Assembly: GCA_029265455.1 (NCBI GenBank)
Contig: JAJUJF010000009.1
Coordinates: 1-36,443, forward strand
Reading direction: 5' to 3'
DNA: 36,443 nt
Source: Paracoccaceae bacterium
GTDB lineage: Bacteria > Pseudomonadota > Alphaproteobacteria > Rhodobacterales > Rhodobacteraceae
Within the stretch, counting starts at the first letter, position 1; each line of letters begins with the position of its first letter. Shown piece after piece: positions 27,454 to 35,954 of the stretch. The position numbers were made by a program, and so were the translations under genes. The notes beneath the pieces are model-generated. The model was given only the letters and a program-made list of their open reading frames with translations, did no database searches and was not told the DNA's origin.

Positions 27454-27977
27454 TCAGAAGTTTCCGCTTGTTCGTGCACGGGCAGAAGGTGCCAGGCATT
27501 TCGATAAGGCGCCAGCCATCCTTCAGGGTAAGGATTCGGTTCTGGCCGAAAAACTCGATCATAATTTGGCAGCAAGCGACGGACGTTGCTGTCTCTTCGG
27601 GTGCGGCCATCGCGTCCGGGGTTTCTAAGCCAAACCGCGTGACTCCTGCTGACAACCTCGGCAACCATGGCACTCGGGATGACATATATTTCCGGTCGCT
27701 CCCGTTCGGTGCCCCCAAAGTCGACAAAGCAGTAGAATAGTGCGTCAGAGCAGAGACGCTCGTGCTTGACGCTCATGTGCCACCCTCCGTCTCCGCCTCG
27801 ACCCGAGCGAGTCTTGACTTGGATTGAGCACAAACAGTTCCCCTCGGTATCAGCAACGATGATGTCCATGTTGGGCACACCCGCAGGCGCAAGAGCTGCT
27901 ATGTATCCACGCCTCAGTAGCTCCGACATAACATAGTGCTCGCCTGCCGCGCCGAGTAATGAAGTTGTAGATACCAT
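27450..27977 (-). CDS. PD-(D/E)XK nuclease-like protein inserted in the dcw cluster
   Basis: A 175-residue protein that I do not recognise as any dcw gene. The N-terminal part, [20 protein letters not shown], then MDIIV (D38) and CSIQVKTRS (Q53-x-K55), with E13 in the first helix, has the layout of PD-(D/E)XK folds such as archaeal Holliday-junction resolvases and intron-associated or restriction-like endonucleases. After it come FYCFVDFGG and [15 protein letters not shown], a pattern I recall from orphan nuclease-like hypotheticals. By eye its DNA is only a little above 50 percent GC, against about 70 percent around it, and its codons are less biased, which suggests horizontal transfer. It starts 24 bases after the mraY stop with no good ribosome binding site, and its TGA overlaps the murD ATG. 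No partner methylase is nearby. The nuclease role is inferred. Confidence 0.8.
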   Translation of the reverse strand: MVSTTSLLGAAGEHYVMSELLRRGYIAALAPAGVPNMDIIVADTEGNCLCSIQVKTRSGRGGDGGWHMSVKHERLCSDALFYCFVDFGGTERERPEIYVIPSAMVAEVVSRSHAVWLRNPGRDGRTRRDSNVRRLLPNYDRVFRPEPNPYPEGWLAPYRNAWHLLPVHEQAETSE

Positions 27978-27994
27978 TATACTTATTCTGCACT

Positions 27995-28013
27995 AAGCTG
28001 CCTACCGCAGCTT
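27995..28013 (-). repeat. Inverted repeat spanning the mraY stop codon
   Basis: AAGCTGC and GCAGCTT form a perfect 7-bp inverted repeat with a 5-base loop that contains the mraY stop codon. One arm is the last bases of mraY, the other lies in the AT-richer insert. It may be a trace of the insertion event or an RNA stem that controls read-through into the inserted gene and murD. Confidence 0.6.
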
Positions 28014-29087
28014 GAGCGTGGCCAGCCCGATCAGCGCGAGGATGATCGAGACGATCCAGAACCGGATCACGATCTGCGGCTCGGCCCAGCCCTTCTTCTC
28101 GAAATGGTGGTGGATCGGCGCCATCAGGAAGACCCGCTTCTGCGTCCGCTTGAAATAGAGCACCTGGATGATGACCGACAGCGCCTCGACCACGAAGAGG
28201 CCTCCGACGATCGCGAGCACGATCTCGTGCTTGGTCGCCACCGCGATCGCGCCGAGCGCACCCCCGAGCGCGAGCGAGCCGGTATCCCCCATGAACACTG
28301 CCGCCGGCGGCGCGTTGTACCAGAGGAACCCGAGGCCACCGCCGAGGAGCGCCGCGACGAAGACCGCGATCTCGCCGGTGCCCGGCACGTAATGCACGTC
28401 GAGATACTCGGTGAAGTCCACCCTGCCCACCGCATAGGCGATGATGCCGAGCGACGCCGCCGCGATCATCACCGGCATGATCGCGAGGCCGTCGAGCCCG
28501 TCGGTGAGATTCACCGCATTCGCCGAACCGACGATGACCAGCATCGCGAATGGCACGAAGGCCCAGCCGAGGTCGAGGAGCAGCGTCTTGAACACCGGAA
28601 AGGCGAGCTGCCCCGTCAGCGGTTCGGGATGGAGCCACATCGCCCAGGCCCCCGCCACCAGAGCCACGCCGAAGCCGATCGCCAGGCGCAGCCGCCCCGA
28701 CACGCCGGCATGGGTCTGTTTCGTCACCTTGGCATAATCGTCCGCGAAGCCGATCAGCCCGAAGGCGAGCGTCACGAACAGCACCATCCACACATAGCCG
28801 TTGTCCCAGCGCGCCCAGAGGAGCGTCGCCACCACCACCGCGGAGAGGATCAGCAGCCCCCCCATCGTCGGCGTGCCGGCCTTGGTCAGGAGATGACTCG
28901 CCGGGCCATCCTCCCGGATCGGCTGGCCCCGCCCCTGTCGCAGCCTCAGGAGATTGATGAGCGGCGGGCCGAACAGGAAGCCGAAAACGAGCGCCGTGAA
29001 GAATGCCCCGCCGGCCCGGAAGGTGATGTAGCGGAACAGGTTGAAGATGCTGACGTTCTGCGACAGCTCCGCGAAATAGTAGAACAT
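28002..29087 (-). CDS. mraY: Phospho-N-acetylmuramoyl-pentapeptide transferase
   Basis: Integral membrane enzyme that transfers phospho-MurNAc-pentapeptide to undecaprenyl phosphate, making lipid I. The 361-residue protein has about ten membrane helices. The catalytic aspartates lie in GFADDYAKV (D116, D117); further family motifs are [25 protein letters not shown] and [14 protein letters not shown]. The protein ends normally with LATLKLR, so the insertion downstream left it intact. It starts six bases after the murF stop. Confidence 0.97.
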   Translation of the reverse strand: MFYYFAELSQNVSIFNLFRYITFRAGGAFFTALVFGFLFGPPLINLLRLRQGRGQPIREDGPASHLLTKAGTPTMGGLLILSAVVVATLLWARWDNGYVWMVLFVTLAFGLIGFADDYAKVTKQTHAGVSGRLRLAIGFGVALVAGAWAMWLHPEPLTGQLAFPVFKTLLLDLGWAFVPFAMLVIVGSANAVNLTDGLDGLAIMPVMIAAASLGIIAYAVGRVDFTEYLDVHYVPGTGEIAVFVAALLGGGLGFLWYNAPPAAVFMGDTGSLALGGALGAIAVATKHEIVLAIVGGLFVVEALSVIIQVLYFKRTQKRVFLMAPIHHHFEKKGWAEPQIVIRFWIVSIILALIGLATLKLR

Positions 29088-29093
29088 GTACGA

Positions 29094-30539
29094 TCAGTTC
29101 CCAGTGCCGGCCGGCGGCCGCGCCGAGCCGAGCCGCCGCAGCGCCTCGACCACCATCGCGATCCGCGACCCGTTCGAGCCCTTGACCATCGCGACATCGC
29201 CGGGGCCCACCAGCCGCCCGGCCCGCGCCGCGAGGGCCTCTGCCGTCTCGTGCCACTCTCCCCGGCGCGAAGGCGGCAGCGCCTCGTGCAGCGAACGCAT
29301 CCGCGGCCCCGCGCAATGCACGACATCGACGGCCTCCATCCCCGGCAGATCCGCGAGCCCCGCATGGAGCGCCGCCTCGTCCGGCCCGAGTTCGAGCATG
29401 TCGCCGAGGAAGGCCACCCTCCGTCCCGAGCGGCGCAGTTCGCCCGTCCCCGGCAGCTCGGTCGCGGCAAGGACCTCGAAGGCCGCTGCCATCGCCGCCG
29501 GATTCGCGTTGTAGCTCTCGTCGATCAGCATCAGCATCCCGTCGTCGTCCTCGGGGCCGAGCGGCACCTCGATCATCGCCCCGCGTCCGATCGGCGCCTG
29601 CCATTCGCCGAGCGCGAGCGCGGCGCGCGCGAGATCGGCCCCAGCCGCCTCGGCCGCCGCCAGCGCCCCGAGCGCGTTCAGCGCCAGATGCCGCCCCGGT
29701 GCGCCGAGACGGAACATCACCTCCTGTCCGCGCGCAACGGCCCTGACCGCCGTCACGCGGCCGGCGACATGGGCGTCGATCAGCCGGTAGTCGGCGTCTT
29801 TCGCCACGCCGAACCGCACCGGCTTCGCCCCTGCCGCTTCCGCCTCGCGAAGAAGGATCGTCGTGTCGGGAATGTCGGCATTGATCACCGCGACATCCCC
29901 CGGCGCGAGCCCCCGGAAGATCGCCGCCTTCTCAACCGCGATCCCGCTCACGCTCCCGAAGGCCGCAAGATGCACCGGCGCCACCGTCGTGACGATGGCG
30001 ACATGTGGCCGGGCAAGACGCGCCAGCGGCTCGATCTCGCCCGGCGCATTCATCCCGATCTCGATCACGGCCCAGGCGGCCTCCGGGTCGAGCCGAGCCA
30101 GCGTCAGCGGCACCCCCCAGTGGTTGTTGAAACTCCGCTCCGCGGCCGAGACCTCGCCCTGGGCGCCGAGGATGGTGCGCAGCATCTCCTTGGTGCCGGT
30201 CTTGCCCACCGAGCCGGTGACCGCGATCACCCGCCCGCCGAATCTCGCCCGTCCCGCCCGGCCGAGCGCCTCGAGCGCCGCCATCACCTCCGGCACGACG
30301 AGGAGCGGCGCATCCGGGGCCACGCCGTCCGGCACACGCGACACCAGCGCCGCCGCTGCTCCCCTGGCGAATGCGTCCGCCACGAAGTCATGCCCGTCCC
30401 GCACGTCGCGCAGCGCGATGAAGAGATCGCCCGGCTGCAACCGGCGTGTGTCGATGCTGACCCCGCGGGCAACCCAGTCCCGCTCCGAGCGCCCACCGGT
30501 CGCCGCCACCGCCTCGTCGCGCGTCCAGAGCTCCCTCAT
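29094..30539 (-). CDS. murF: UDP-N-acetylmuramoyl-tripeptide--D-alanyl-D-alanine ligase
   Basis: Mur ligase that adds the D-Ala-D-Ala dipeptide made by Ddl, finishing the UDP-MurNAc-pentapeptide. The 481-residue protein has the N-terminal SIDTRRLQPGDLFIAL, the P-loop VTGSVGKTGTKEM (GSVGKTG at 109-115), FNNHWGVPLTLAR and the C-terminal VKGSNGSRIAMVVEAL. ATG overlaps the murE stop as ATGA, and mraY follows after six bases. Confidence 0.96.
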   Translation of the reverse strand: MRELWTRDEAVAATGGRSERDWVARGVSIDTRRLQPGDLFIALRDVRDGHDFVADAFARGAAAALVSRVPDGVAPDAPLLVVPEVMAALEALGRAGRARFGGRVIAVTGSVGKTGTKEMLRTILGAQGEVSAAERSFNNHWGVPLTLARLDPEAAWAVIEIGMNAPGEIEPLARLARPHVAIVTTVAPVHLAAFGSVSGIAVEKAAIFRGLAPGDVAVINADIPDTTILLREAEAAGAKPVRFGVAKDADYRLIDAHVAGRVTAVRAVARGQEVMFRLGAPGRHLALNALGALAAAEAAGADLARAALALGEWQAPIGRGAMIEVPLGPEDDDGMLMLIDESYNANPAAMAAAFEVLAATELPGTGELRRSGRRVAFLGDMLELGPDEAALHAGLADLPGMEAVDVVHCAGPRMRSLHEALPPSRRGEWHETAEALAARAGRLVGPGDVAMVKGSNGSRIAMVVEALRRLGSARPPAGTGN

Positions 30540-32026
30540 GCGCCAAGCCCATCGAGCGCCGCCACCGCCACGCTCGCCTGCTCGATGTCGTCGAAGGGAA
30601 AGACCGCGTCGCCGACGATCTGGCCGGTCTCGTGGCCCTTGCCGGCGATCAGGAGCGCATCTCCTGGCTGCAGGGCATCGACCGCCGCGAGGATCGCCTC
30701 CGCCCGGTCACCGATCTCGTTCGCTTCCGGACAGCCGGCGAGGATTGCCGCCCGGATCGTGGCCGGGTCTTCCGTGCGCGGATTGTCGTCGGTGACATAG
30801 ACGACATCCGCTCCCGCCGCCGCGGCCTCGCCCATCAGCGGCCGCTTGCCGCGATCGCGGTCGCCGCCTGCGCCGAAGAGGACGATGAGCCGCCCCATCA
30901 CATGCGGCCGCAGCGCTTCGAGCGCCGTCCGCAATGCATCCGGCGTATGTGCGTAATCGACATAGACGGCCGCGCCGTTCGCCCGCACCGCCGCCCGCTC
31001 CATCCGGCCGCGCACCGCCTCGAGCGCCGGCAGCGCGGCAAAGACCGCTTCCGCCTCCATGCCGGTCGCGATGGCCAGCCCCGCCGCCACCAGCGCATTC
31101 TCCGCCTGGAAGCCGCCGATCAGTTCGAGGCGGACCTTGTGCCGCTCGCCACCATGGGAGAACAGGACCTCCTGCCCCTCCGCGTCGAACCGCCGGCCCT
31201 CGATCCGGATCGCCGCCTCCGCCGCTCCGCCGATCCCGATCACCCGCGCGCCGCGGGCCTCCGCCACCTCCCGCAAGCGCGCCGAATGGGGGTCGCCCAG
31301 ATTGATCACCGCCGCCGCGCCGCGCGGCAGCACCCGCTCGAACAGGCCGAGCTTCGCCCGGAAATAGGCCTCGAAATCGGGATGGTAGTCGAGATGATCG
31401 CGGGTGATGTTGGTGAACGCCGCCGCCGCGAGATGCACCCCGTCGAGGCGCCGCTGCTCGAGCCCGTGGCTCGATGCCTCCATCGCCGCATGGGTCACGC
31501 CCTGATCCGCGAGATCGGCGAGGAGCGAATGGAGCGTGATCGGTTCGGGCGTGGTGTGGGTGAGCGGCTGCGCGACCGCCCCCTCGACGCCGACGGTGCC
31601 GAAGTTCACCGCCCGCTCGCCGAGGGCCTCCCAGATCTGGCGGGTGAAGGAAGCAACCGAAGTCTTGCCGTTCGTCCCCGTCACCGCCACGACCACTTCC
31701 GGCTGGCGGCCGTAGAACCGCGATGCCGCGATCGCGAGGCCACGGCGCGGGTCCTCCTGCACGATGACCGGCACCCGGAGCGGACCCGCCGCCGCTTCCG
31801 CGATCTCGACGCCGCGCGGATCGGTGAGGATCGCCACCGCCCCCATCCTGAGCGCGTAGGGGACGAATTCCGCACCATGCACCCGCGTCCCCGGCAGCGC
31901 CGCGAAGAGATGTCCCGCCCGCGTCAGCCGGCTGTCGACCGAAAGGCCGGTGATCCCGGGAAGGCTTCCCGACCAGTCGCCCGCCCGGCTCGCGCCCGCG
32001 AGGAGCCCCAGCGCCTCGAATCCCAT
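30536..32026 (-). CDS. murE: UDP-N-acetylmuramoyl-L-alanyl-D-glutamate--2,6-diaminopimelate ligase
   Basis: Mur ligase that adds meso-diaminopimelate. From the chosen start the protein has 496 residues, with the N-terminal ITGLSVDSRLTRAGHLFAAL, the P-loop VTGTNGKTSVASF (GTNGKTS at 117-123), and the DNPRTEDP segment that marks specificity for meso-DAP rather than lysine. The start is uncertain. The ATG at 32026 has AAGGA seven bases upstream and fits homologue N-termini, but the track start at 32056 also has a GAGG. It follows ftsI and overlaps murF by four bases. Confidence 0.94.
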   Translation of the reverse strand: MGFEALGLLAGASRAGDWSGSLPGITGLSVDSRLTRAGHLFAALPGTRVHGAEFVPYALRMGAVAILTDPRGVEIAEAAAGPLRVPVIVQEDPRRGLAIAASRFYGRQPEVVVAVTGTNGKTSVASFTRQIWEALGERAVNFGTVGVEGAVAQPLTHTTPEPITLHSLLADLADQGVTHAAMEASSHGLEQRRLDGVHLAAAAFTNITRDHLDYHPDFEAYFRAKLGLFERVLPRGAAAVINLGDPHSARLREVAEARGARVIGIGGAAEAAIRIEGRRFDAEGQEVLFSHGGERHKVRLELIGGFQAENALVAAGLAIATGMEAEAVFAALPALEAVRGRMERAAVRANGAAVYVDYAHTPDALRTALEALRPHVMGRLIVLFGAGGDRDRGKRPLMGEAAAAGADVVYVTDDNPRTEDPATIRAAILAGCPEANEIGDRAEAILAAVDALQPGDALLIAGKGHETGQIVGDAVFPFDDIEQASVAVAALDGLGA

Positions 32027-32093
32027 CAGCATGTCCTTGCGATCCCGGGAGCCCATTGCGACCTCGCCGCCTCCTGCCGCGGTGGGTCCGGGG

Positions 32094-33881
32094 CTAGTCG
32101 TTTCCCGCCATCGTGTAAAGAAGCGGCTCCGGCAGTTTCCGCTTCTCGATCGGCCGCATGCCGAGCAGCGGCGCGAGGCGGCGGATCGCGTCGCCCGCGA
32201 CCGGCACCGCCGTCCAGCCCGCGGTGCGGAAGGCCTGGGCGTTCTCGCGGTTCTCGGGCTCGTCGAGGCCGATCAGGAGGACATATTCGGGATCGGAAGC
32301 CGGGAAGGCGCCGACGAAGGTGGCGATCACCTTGTCCTTCGCATAGCCCCCCGTCGGCAGCGGCTTGTCGGCCGTGCCGGTCTTGCCCGCGACCTCGTAG
32401 CCCTCGATGTCGGCGAAACTCGCGGTGCCGCGGCTCACGGTCTGGCGCAGCATGTCGCGCACCTGCCGCGACACCCGTTCCGATATCACCCGCTCGCCCG
32501 TCACCGCTCCGTCCTCGAGAAGCGTCGGCGTCACGCGGATGCCTCCGTTCACCATTGCCGCATAGGCCGAGGCAAGATGAAGCGGCGTGAGCGCGATCCC
32601 GTGCCCGTAGGAGACCGTCATCGTCGTCAGGTCCGACCAGCGCGGCGGCAGCAGGGGCTTCGTCCGCTCCGCTTCCACGAGCTCGACCGGCACCGGATCG
32701 AAGAAGCCGACCCGGCGCAGGAATTCCTGCTGCGCTTCCCTGCCCTGCTCGATCGCGATCCGCGCCGTGCCGATGTTCGAGGATTTCACGATCACGTCCT
32801 CGACCGTCAGCCACGGCCCGTAGTCGCGGAAATCGCGGATCGTGTAGCGGCCCCAACGCATCGGCCCCTTGGTGTCGATCAGCGTGTCGGGCGTCACCCG
32901 CCCGGTCTCGAGGGCCTGGGCGACGGGAAAGATCTTCATCGTCGAGCCGAGTTCGTAGCGCCCCTGCGCCGCGCGGTTGAAGAGCGGGCTGTCGGCAGGA
33001 TCGCCGCTCGCCGGCAGCGCCGGACGCCGGTTCGGATCGAAATCGGGCAGGCTCGCCAGCGCCCGGATCCGGCCGGTATCGGCCTCCATCAGGATGCCGA
33101 AGGCGCCCTTGGCGTGCATCCGCTCCATTCCCGACGCGAGCACCTCCTCGAGGGCCACCTGCGCGCCGAGGTCGAGCGAGAGCCGCAGCGGCTCGTCCAC
33201 GCGTTCGGGATCACGCAGCCGCTCGTCGAACACGAATTCCACGCCTGCCGTCCCCACCACCTCGGCCGCGCGCACCCCCTCGCGCCCGAAGGAAGCCCCG
33301 CCGAGGACATGCGCCGCCACCGGACCGTTCGGGTAGAGCCGCGTCTCCCGTGGACCGAAGAGCAGCCCCGGCTCGCCGAGATCGTGCACGAGCTGCTGCT
33401 GCTCGGGCGAGATCGTCCGCTTCACCCAGAGGAACTTCCGCCCGTCGGTGAAGCGTTGATGCAGCGCCTCCGCGTCGAGATCGGGAAAGATCCGTGCCAG
33501 CCCCTCCGCTGCCGCCTTCGGATCGACCATCTCCGCGGGATGCGCATAGAGCGACACCGTGACGAGATTCGTCGCGAGGACCTCGCCGCCGCGATCGACG
33601 ATCTCGGCCCGTTTCGCCCGGATCGGCTCGACGGCATGTCTCGCCGGCGGCTCGCTCGGCACCGCGGCCGAAAGCATCGCCATCTTTCCCGCCACCGTCC
33701 CGAAGGCGATCACGAAGACGGCGCCGAGCAGCAGGAGCCGCGCCTCCGCCCGCTGCCGCTCGGCCTGCTGCATCGCCCGCAGCCGTGCGGCGCGCTCCTC
33801 GGCCTCGATGATGTCGGGATTCTCGCCCTTGGCGCGGGCGGTCAGGATGCGGGCAAGCGGGCGCAGCGGACGACGGATCAT
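32094..33881 (-). CDS. ftsI: Septal peptidoglycan transpeptidase FtsI (PBP3)
   Basis: Class B penicillin-binding protein that crosslinks septal peptidoglycan with FtsW. The 595-residue protein has a short basic cytoplasmic N-terminus, one membrane anchor around 49-66 (LLLLGAVFVIAFGTVAG), a pedestal domain and the transpeptidase domain. The active-site motifs are STMK at 313-316, SSN at 367-369 and KTGT at 500-503, so it should be active and beta-lactam sensitive in principle. ATG overlaps the ftsL stop as ATGA. Confidence 0.97.
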   Translation of the reverse strand: MIRRPLRPLARILTARAKGENPDIIEAEERAARLRAMQQAERQRAEARLLLLGAVFVIAFGTVAGKMAMLSAAVPSEPPARHAVEPIRAKRAEIVDRGGEVLATNLVTVSLYAHPAEMVDPKAAAEGLARIFPDLDAEALHQRFTDGRKFLWVKRTISPEQQQLVHDLGEPGLLFGPRETRLYPNGPVAAHVLGGASFGREGVRAAEVVGTAGVEFVFDERLRDPERVDEPLRLSLDLGAQVALEEVLASGMERMHAKGAFGILMEADTGRIRALASLPDFDPNRRPALPASGDPADSPLFNRAAQGRYELGSTMKIFPVAQALETGRVTPDTLIDTKGPMRWGRYTIRDFRDYGPWLTVEDVIVKSSNIGTARIAIEQGREAQQEFLRRVGFFDPVPVELVEAERTKPLLPPRWSDLTTMTVSYGHGIALTPLHLASAYAAMVNGGIRVTPTLLEDGAVTGERVISERVSRQVRDMLRQTVSRGTASFADIEGYEVAGKTGTADKPLPTGGYAKDKVIATFVGAFPASDPEYVLLIGLDEPENRENAQAFRTAGWTAVPVAGDAIRRLAPLLGMRPIEKRKLPEPLLYTMAGND

Positions 33882-34198
33882 TCGTTCTCTCCTCCGGGCA
33901 GGGCCACCTCGGCGGTCGGGAATGGAATTTCATCGGGATCGGCGAACTGTTCGGGCGCGATCGGCTGGAGGTCGAGGCGCGGCCCGTGGATCTCGGCGAG
34001 CGCCCGGAGCCGGTCGGGCCGGTTCAGATAGGCCCATTCCGCCTCGAGGACCGAGACCGCCTCATGAAGGCGCGCGATCTCGTGCCGGAGCGCGGCGACG
34101 CGGTCGAGCGTTGCCTGCGTCGCGTAATTCACCCGGTAGGCCCAGGTCGCCGCGGCCACGAGCAGGACAAGTCCGGAAAGATAGAGGAGCAGCCTCAC
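33878..34198 (-). CDS. ftsL: Cell division protein FtsL
   Basis: A 106-residue bitopic membrane protein of the FtsQLB complex. The track reports it only as the tail of a 409-codon ORF. The true start is the GTG at 34198, which overlaps the rsmH stop as GTGA. One membrane helix (about 3-20, [18 protein letters not shown]) is followed by a short coiled-coil segment, [22 protein letters not shown], and the motif [14 protein letters not shown] typical of FtsL. Sequence conservation in the family is low, so position in the cluster adds much of the confidence. Confidence 0.9.
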   Translation of the reverse strand: MRLLLYLSGLVLLVAAATWAYRVNYATQATLDRVAALRHEIARLHEAVSVLEAEWAYLNRPDRLRALAEIHGPRLDLQPIAPEQFADPDEIPFPTAEVALPGGENE

Positions 34199-35187
34199 GC
34201 CAGGGCCTCCAGCGCCAGTGCCGGCATCCCGAGCGTGCGCGGATCGACCGGACCCGCCGGCACCTCCGTCCGTCGCGCCATACGCAGCCGCGCCGACCGC
34301 GCCCGCGGATTGGCCGCGACCTCCTCCGCATCCGCATCGACGGCCTTGCGGTTGATCAGCGTGAACCGCGGCGCCTCCCGCTCCGGCGCCGGCAGATGCC
34401 GGCTGCCGCCCGGCGCCATGCCCGAGCGGAGCTGGAGGAACCGCTTCACGATCCGGTCCTCGAGCGAATGGAACGTCACCACCGCGAGCGCGCCGCCCGG
34501 CGCCAGCACCCGCTCCGCCGCCGCGAGTCCGCGCGCAAGCTCGCCGAGTTCGTCGTTCACCGCGATCCGCAACGCCTGGAAGCTCCGCGTCGCCGGGTGG
34601 ACCTGCCCCGATTTCTGCCGTGGCAGCACGCCCTCGATGATCTGCGCGAGGCCGAGCGTCGTGCTGATCGGCACCTGCGTGCGGGCGCGCACGATCGCCC
34701 GCGCGATCCGCCGCGCCGCCCGCTCCTCGCCGTAGAAATGCAGGATGTCGGCAAGCGCCGCCTCCGGCAGCCGGTTGACGAGATCGGCGGCCGAGGGGCC
34801 AGCCTGCTCCATCCGCATGTCGAGCGGCCCGTCCCGCAGGAAGGAGAAGCCCCGTTCCGCCTCGTCGAGCTGCATCGAGGAGACGCCGATGTCGAGCACC
34901 ACCCCCGCCGCCTGCTCGACACCCGCCTCCGCCGCGATACGGTCGAGCGCACCGAACCGGCCCTCGACGACAGTGAGCTGTTCCTCGTCCCAGTCCTGCG
35001 CCGCACGGATCACGTCCGGGTCGCGGTCGATCCCGATCACCCGCTCGGCGCCGGCCGCGATGAGCGCCCGCGCATAGCCGCCCGCGCCGAGAGTGCCGTC
35101 GACCCACACGCCGGTGACCGGCTCCACCGCGCGCAGCAGCGGCCCGATCAGCACCGGAACATGCGGCGGCGCCACCACCATCATCAT
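34195..35187 (-). CDS. rsmH: 16S rRNA (cytosine-1402-N4)-methyltransferase RsmH
   Basis: SAM-dependent enzyme that methylates N4 of C1402 in 16S rRNA, formerly called MraW. The 330-residue protein has [15 protein letters not shown], the SAM motif [14 protein letters not shown] (30-38 core), GIDRDPDVI and later [11 protein letters not shown] and [12 protein letters not shown], all typical of the family. Three ATGs in a row open the gene; the first overlaps the mraZ stop as ATGA. Confidence 0.97.
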   Translation of the reverse strand: MMMVVAPPHVPVLIGPLLRAVEPVTGVWVDGTLGAGGYARALIAAGAERVIGIDRDPDVIRAAQDWDEEQLTVVEGRFGALDRIAAEAGVEQAAGVVLDIGVSSMQLDEAERGFSFLRDGPLDMRMEQAGPSAADLVNRLPEAALADILHFYGEERAARRIARAIVRARTQVPISTTLGLAQIIEGVLPRQKSGQVHPATRSFQALRIAVNDELGELARGLAAAERVLAPGGALAVVTFHSLEDRIVKRFLQLRSGMAPGGSRHLPAPEREAPRFTLINRKAVDADAEEVAANPRARSARLRMARRTEVPAGPVDPRTLGMPALALEALA

Positions 35188-35690
35188 GACCTCGAGAAGG
35201 TATCCAGCAGCGCGAGAAGGTCGCCGTCCTCGCCCAGCTCCTCGTCGATCGCCTCCTCCAGCCTGGCCTGATCGGCCCGGTAGGCGTCGTTCTCCCAGAT
35301 CTCGAAATGCTCGCCCATGCCGGCGAAGACGGCCTCGCCGGTGATGCCGATCAGCTCCCGCAGCCGCTGGCTAAGGACGATCCGGCCGGTGTCGTCCACC
35401 GTCGCCTCGACCGACTGGGTGTGGAAGATCCGGTGGAAGGCATCGCGCAGCTTGGTGAACCGCTCCATCGACGCGATCTTCCGGTCGATCCTCTCCATTT
35501 CCGCCATCGAGAAGCACAGGAGGCACTTCTTCTTCTTCACCCAGCCGTAGACGATGACGAACTGCGGCAGCAGGCCTTCCTTCCAGTCAGGGTCGTTCTT
35601 CTCGAGGGCTCGACGGAACGAGGCGGGGATCGAGACCCGGCCCTTGCCATCGACCTTGTGGGTCGACTCGCCCCTGAACACCCTGGCCAA
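35184..35690 (-). CDS. mraZ: Transcriptional regulator MraZ
   Basis: DNA-binding AbrB/MazE-fold protein that represses the dcw cluster from its own promoter in enterobacteria. The 168-residue protein has two SpoVT-AbrB-like repeats, [14 protein letters not shown] (14-27) and [14 protein letters not shown] (99-112). The reading frame has no ATG at the right place; the best start is TTG at 35690, with AGGAG ten bases upstream. A GTG three codons later is the alternative. Four (T/C)GGG repeats with 10-base spacing, the pattern MraZ binds, lie about 245 bases upstream, which supports autoregulation. The central insert [13 protein letters not shown] differs from the homologues I recall. Confidence 0.94.
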   Translation of the reverse strand: MARVFRGESTHKVDGKGRVSIPASFRRALEKNDPDWKEGLLPQFVIVYGWVKKKKCLLCFSMAEMERIDRKIASMERFTKLRDAFHRIFHTQSVEATVDDTGRIVLSQRLRELIGITGEAVFAGMGEHFEIWENDAYRADQARLEEAIDEELGEDGDLLALLDTFSRS

Positions 35691-35718
35691 CTCCGGCCTA
35701 CTCCTGTCCTCACACGCG

Positions 35719-35756
35719 AACGGCGGGCCGTGCTGCCTCGGGCACGACCCGCCGTT
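35719..35756 (-). promoter_or_regulatory. Strong stem-loop in the mraZ leader
   Basis: AACGGCGGG-C-CGTGC pairs with GCACG-A-CCCGCCGTT around an 8-base loop: 14 paired bases with one mismatch. It lies 28 bases upstream of the mraZ start, inside the presumed 5' leader. No T-run follows on either strand, so if it ends transcription it is not a standard intrinsic terminator; it could equally protect or expose an RNA processing site. Confidence 0.7.
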
Positions 35757-35920
35757 ACGTCCCTCGTGGGCCCGCCCGACAACGACTTGTTCTATGGACT
35801 GCTCGGCCTGTCCGTGTCGGGTCTCGTTCTGTATGGAAGTTCAGCGGGCCTGTATGAAACCTGCCTGAGTTCGACTTGGCGAGTCTGGTGCCCGTCTTAG
35901 CCGACCGCTTCCCTTCTCTG
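35719..35920 (-). ncRNA. Candidate UpsM-like small RNA from the dcw leader
   Basis: In Rhodobacter sphaeroides the dcw cluster has an unusually long 5' leader that gives rise to the abundant small RNA UpsM of about 200 nt. Here the candidate promoter would start transcription near 35920, and the strong stem-loop ends at 35719, giving an RNA of about 200 nt in the same position and orientation. I could not compare the primary sequence with UpsM, so this rests on position, size and the 3' stem-loop only. Confidence 0.4.
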
Positions 35921-35925
35921 CGAAG

Positions 35926-35954
35926 GGTGTACCATGGGAGGCCATGGGAAACAA
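35926..35954 (-). promoter_or_regulatory. Candidate dcw cluster promoter
   Basis: On the minus strand TTGTTT (35954-35949) and TACACC (35931-35926) are 17 bases apart and overlap two of the four MraZ-box repeats. The consensus match is modest; the position within the box array is the main support. Confidence 0.35.

Noticed and set aside
27450-28001. Insertion sequence or transposon remnant at the mraY-murD junction
   Set aside because: No transposase fragment, no terminal inverted repeats framing the whole segment and no target-site direct repeats were seen; only the single inverted repeat at the mraY end is present.
28104-30800. 898-codon plus-strand ORF opposite mraY and murF
   Set aside because: It is antisense to two certain genes, its translation is rich in Arg, His and Pro with no domain, and such shadows are common in high-GC DNA.
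30632-32590. 652-codon plus-strand ORF opposite murE and ftsI
   Set aside because: Antisense to intact essential genes and without recognisable motifs.
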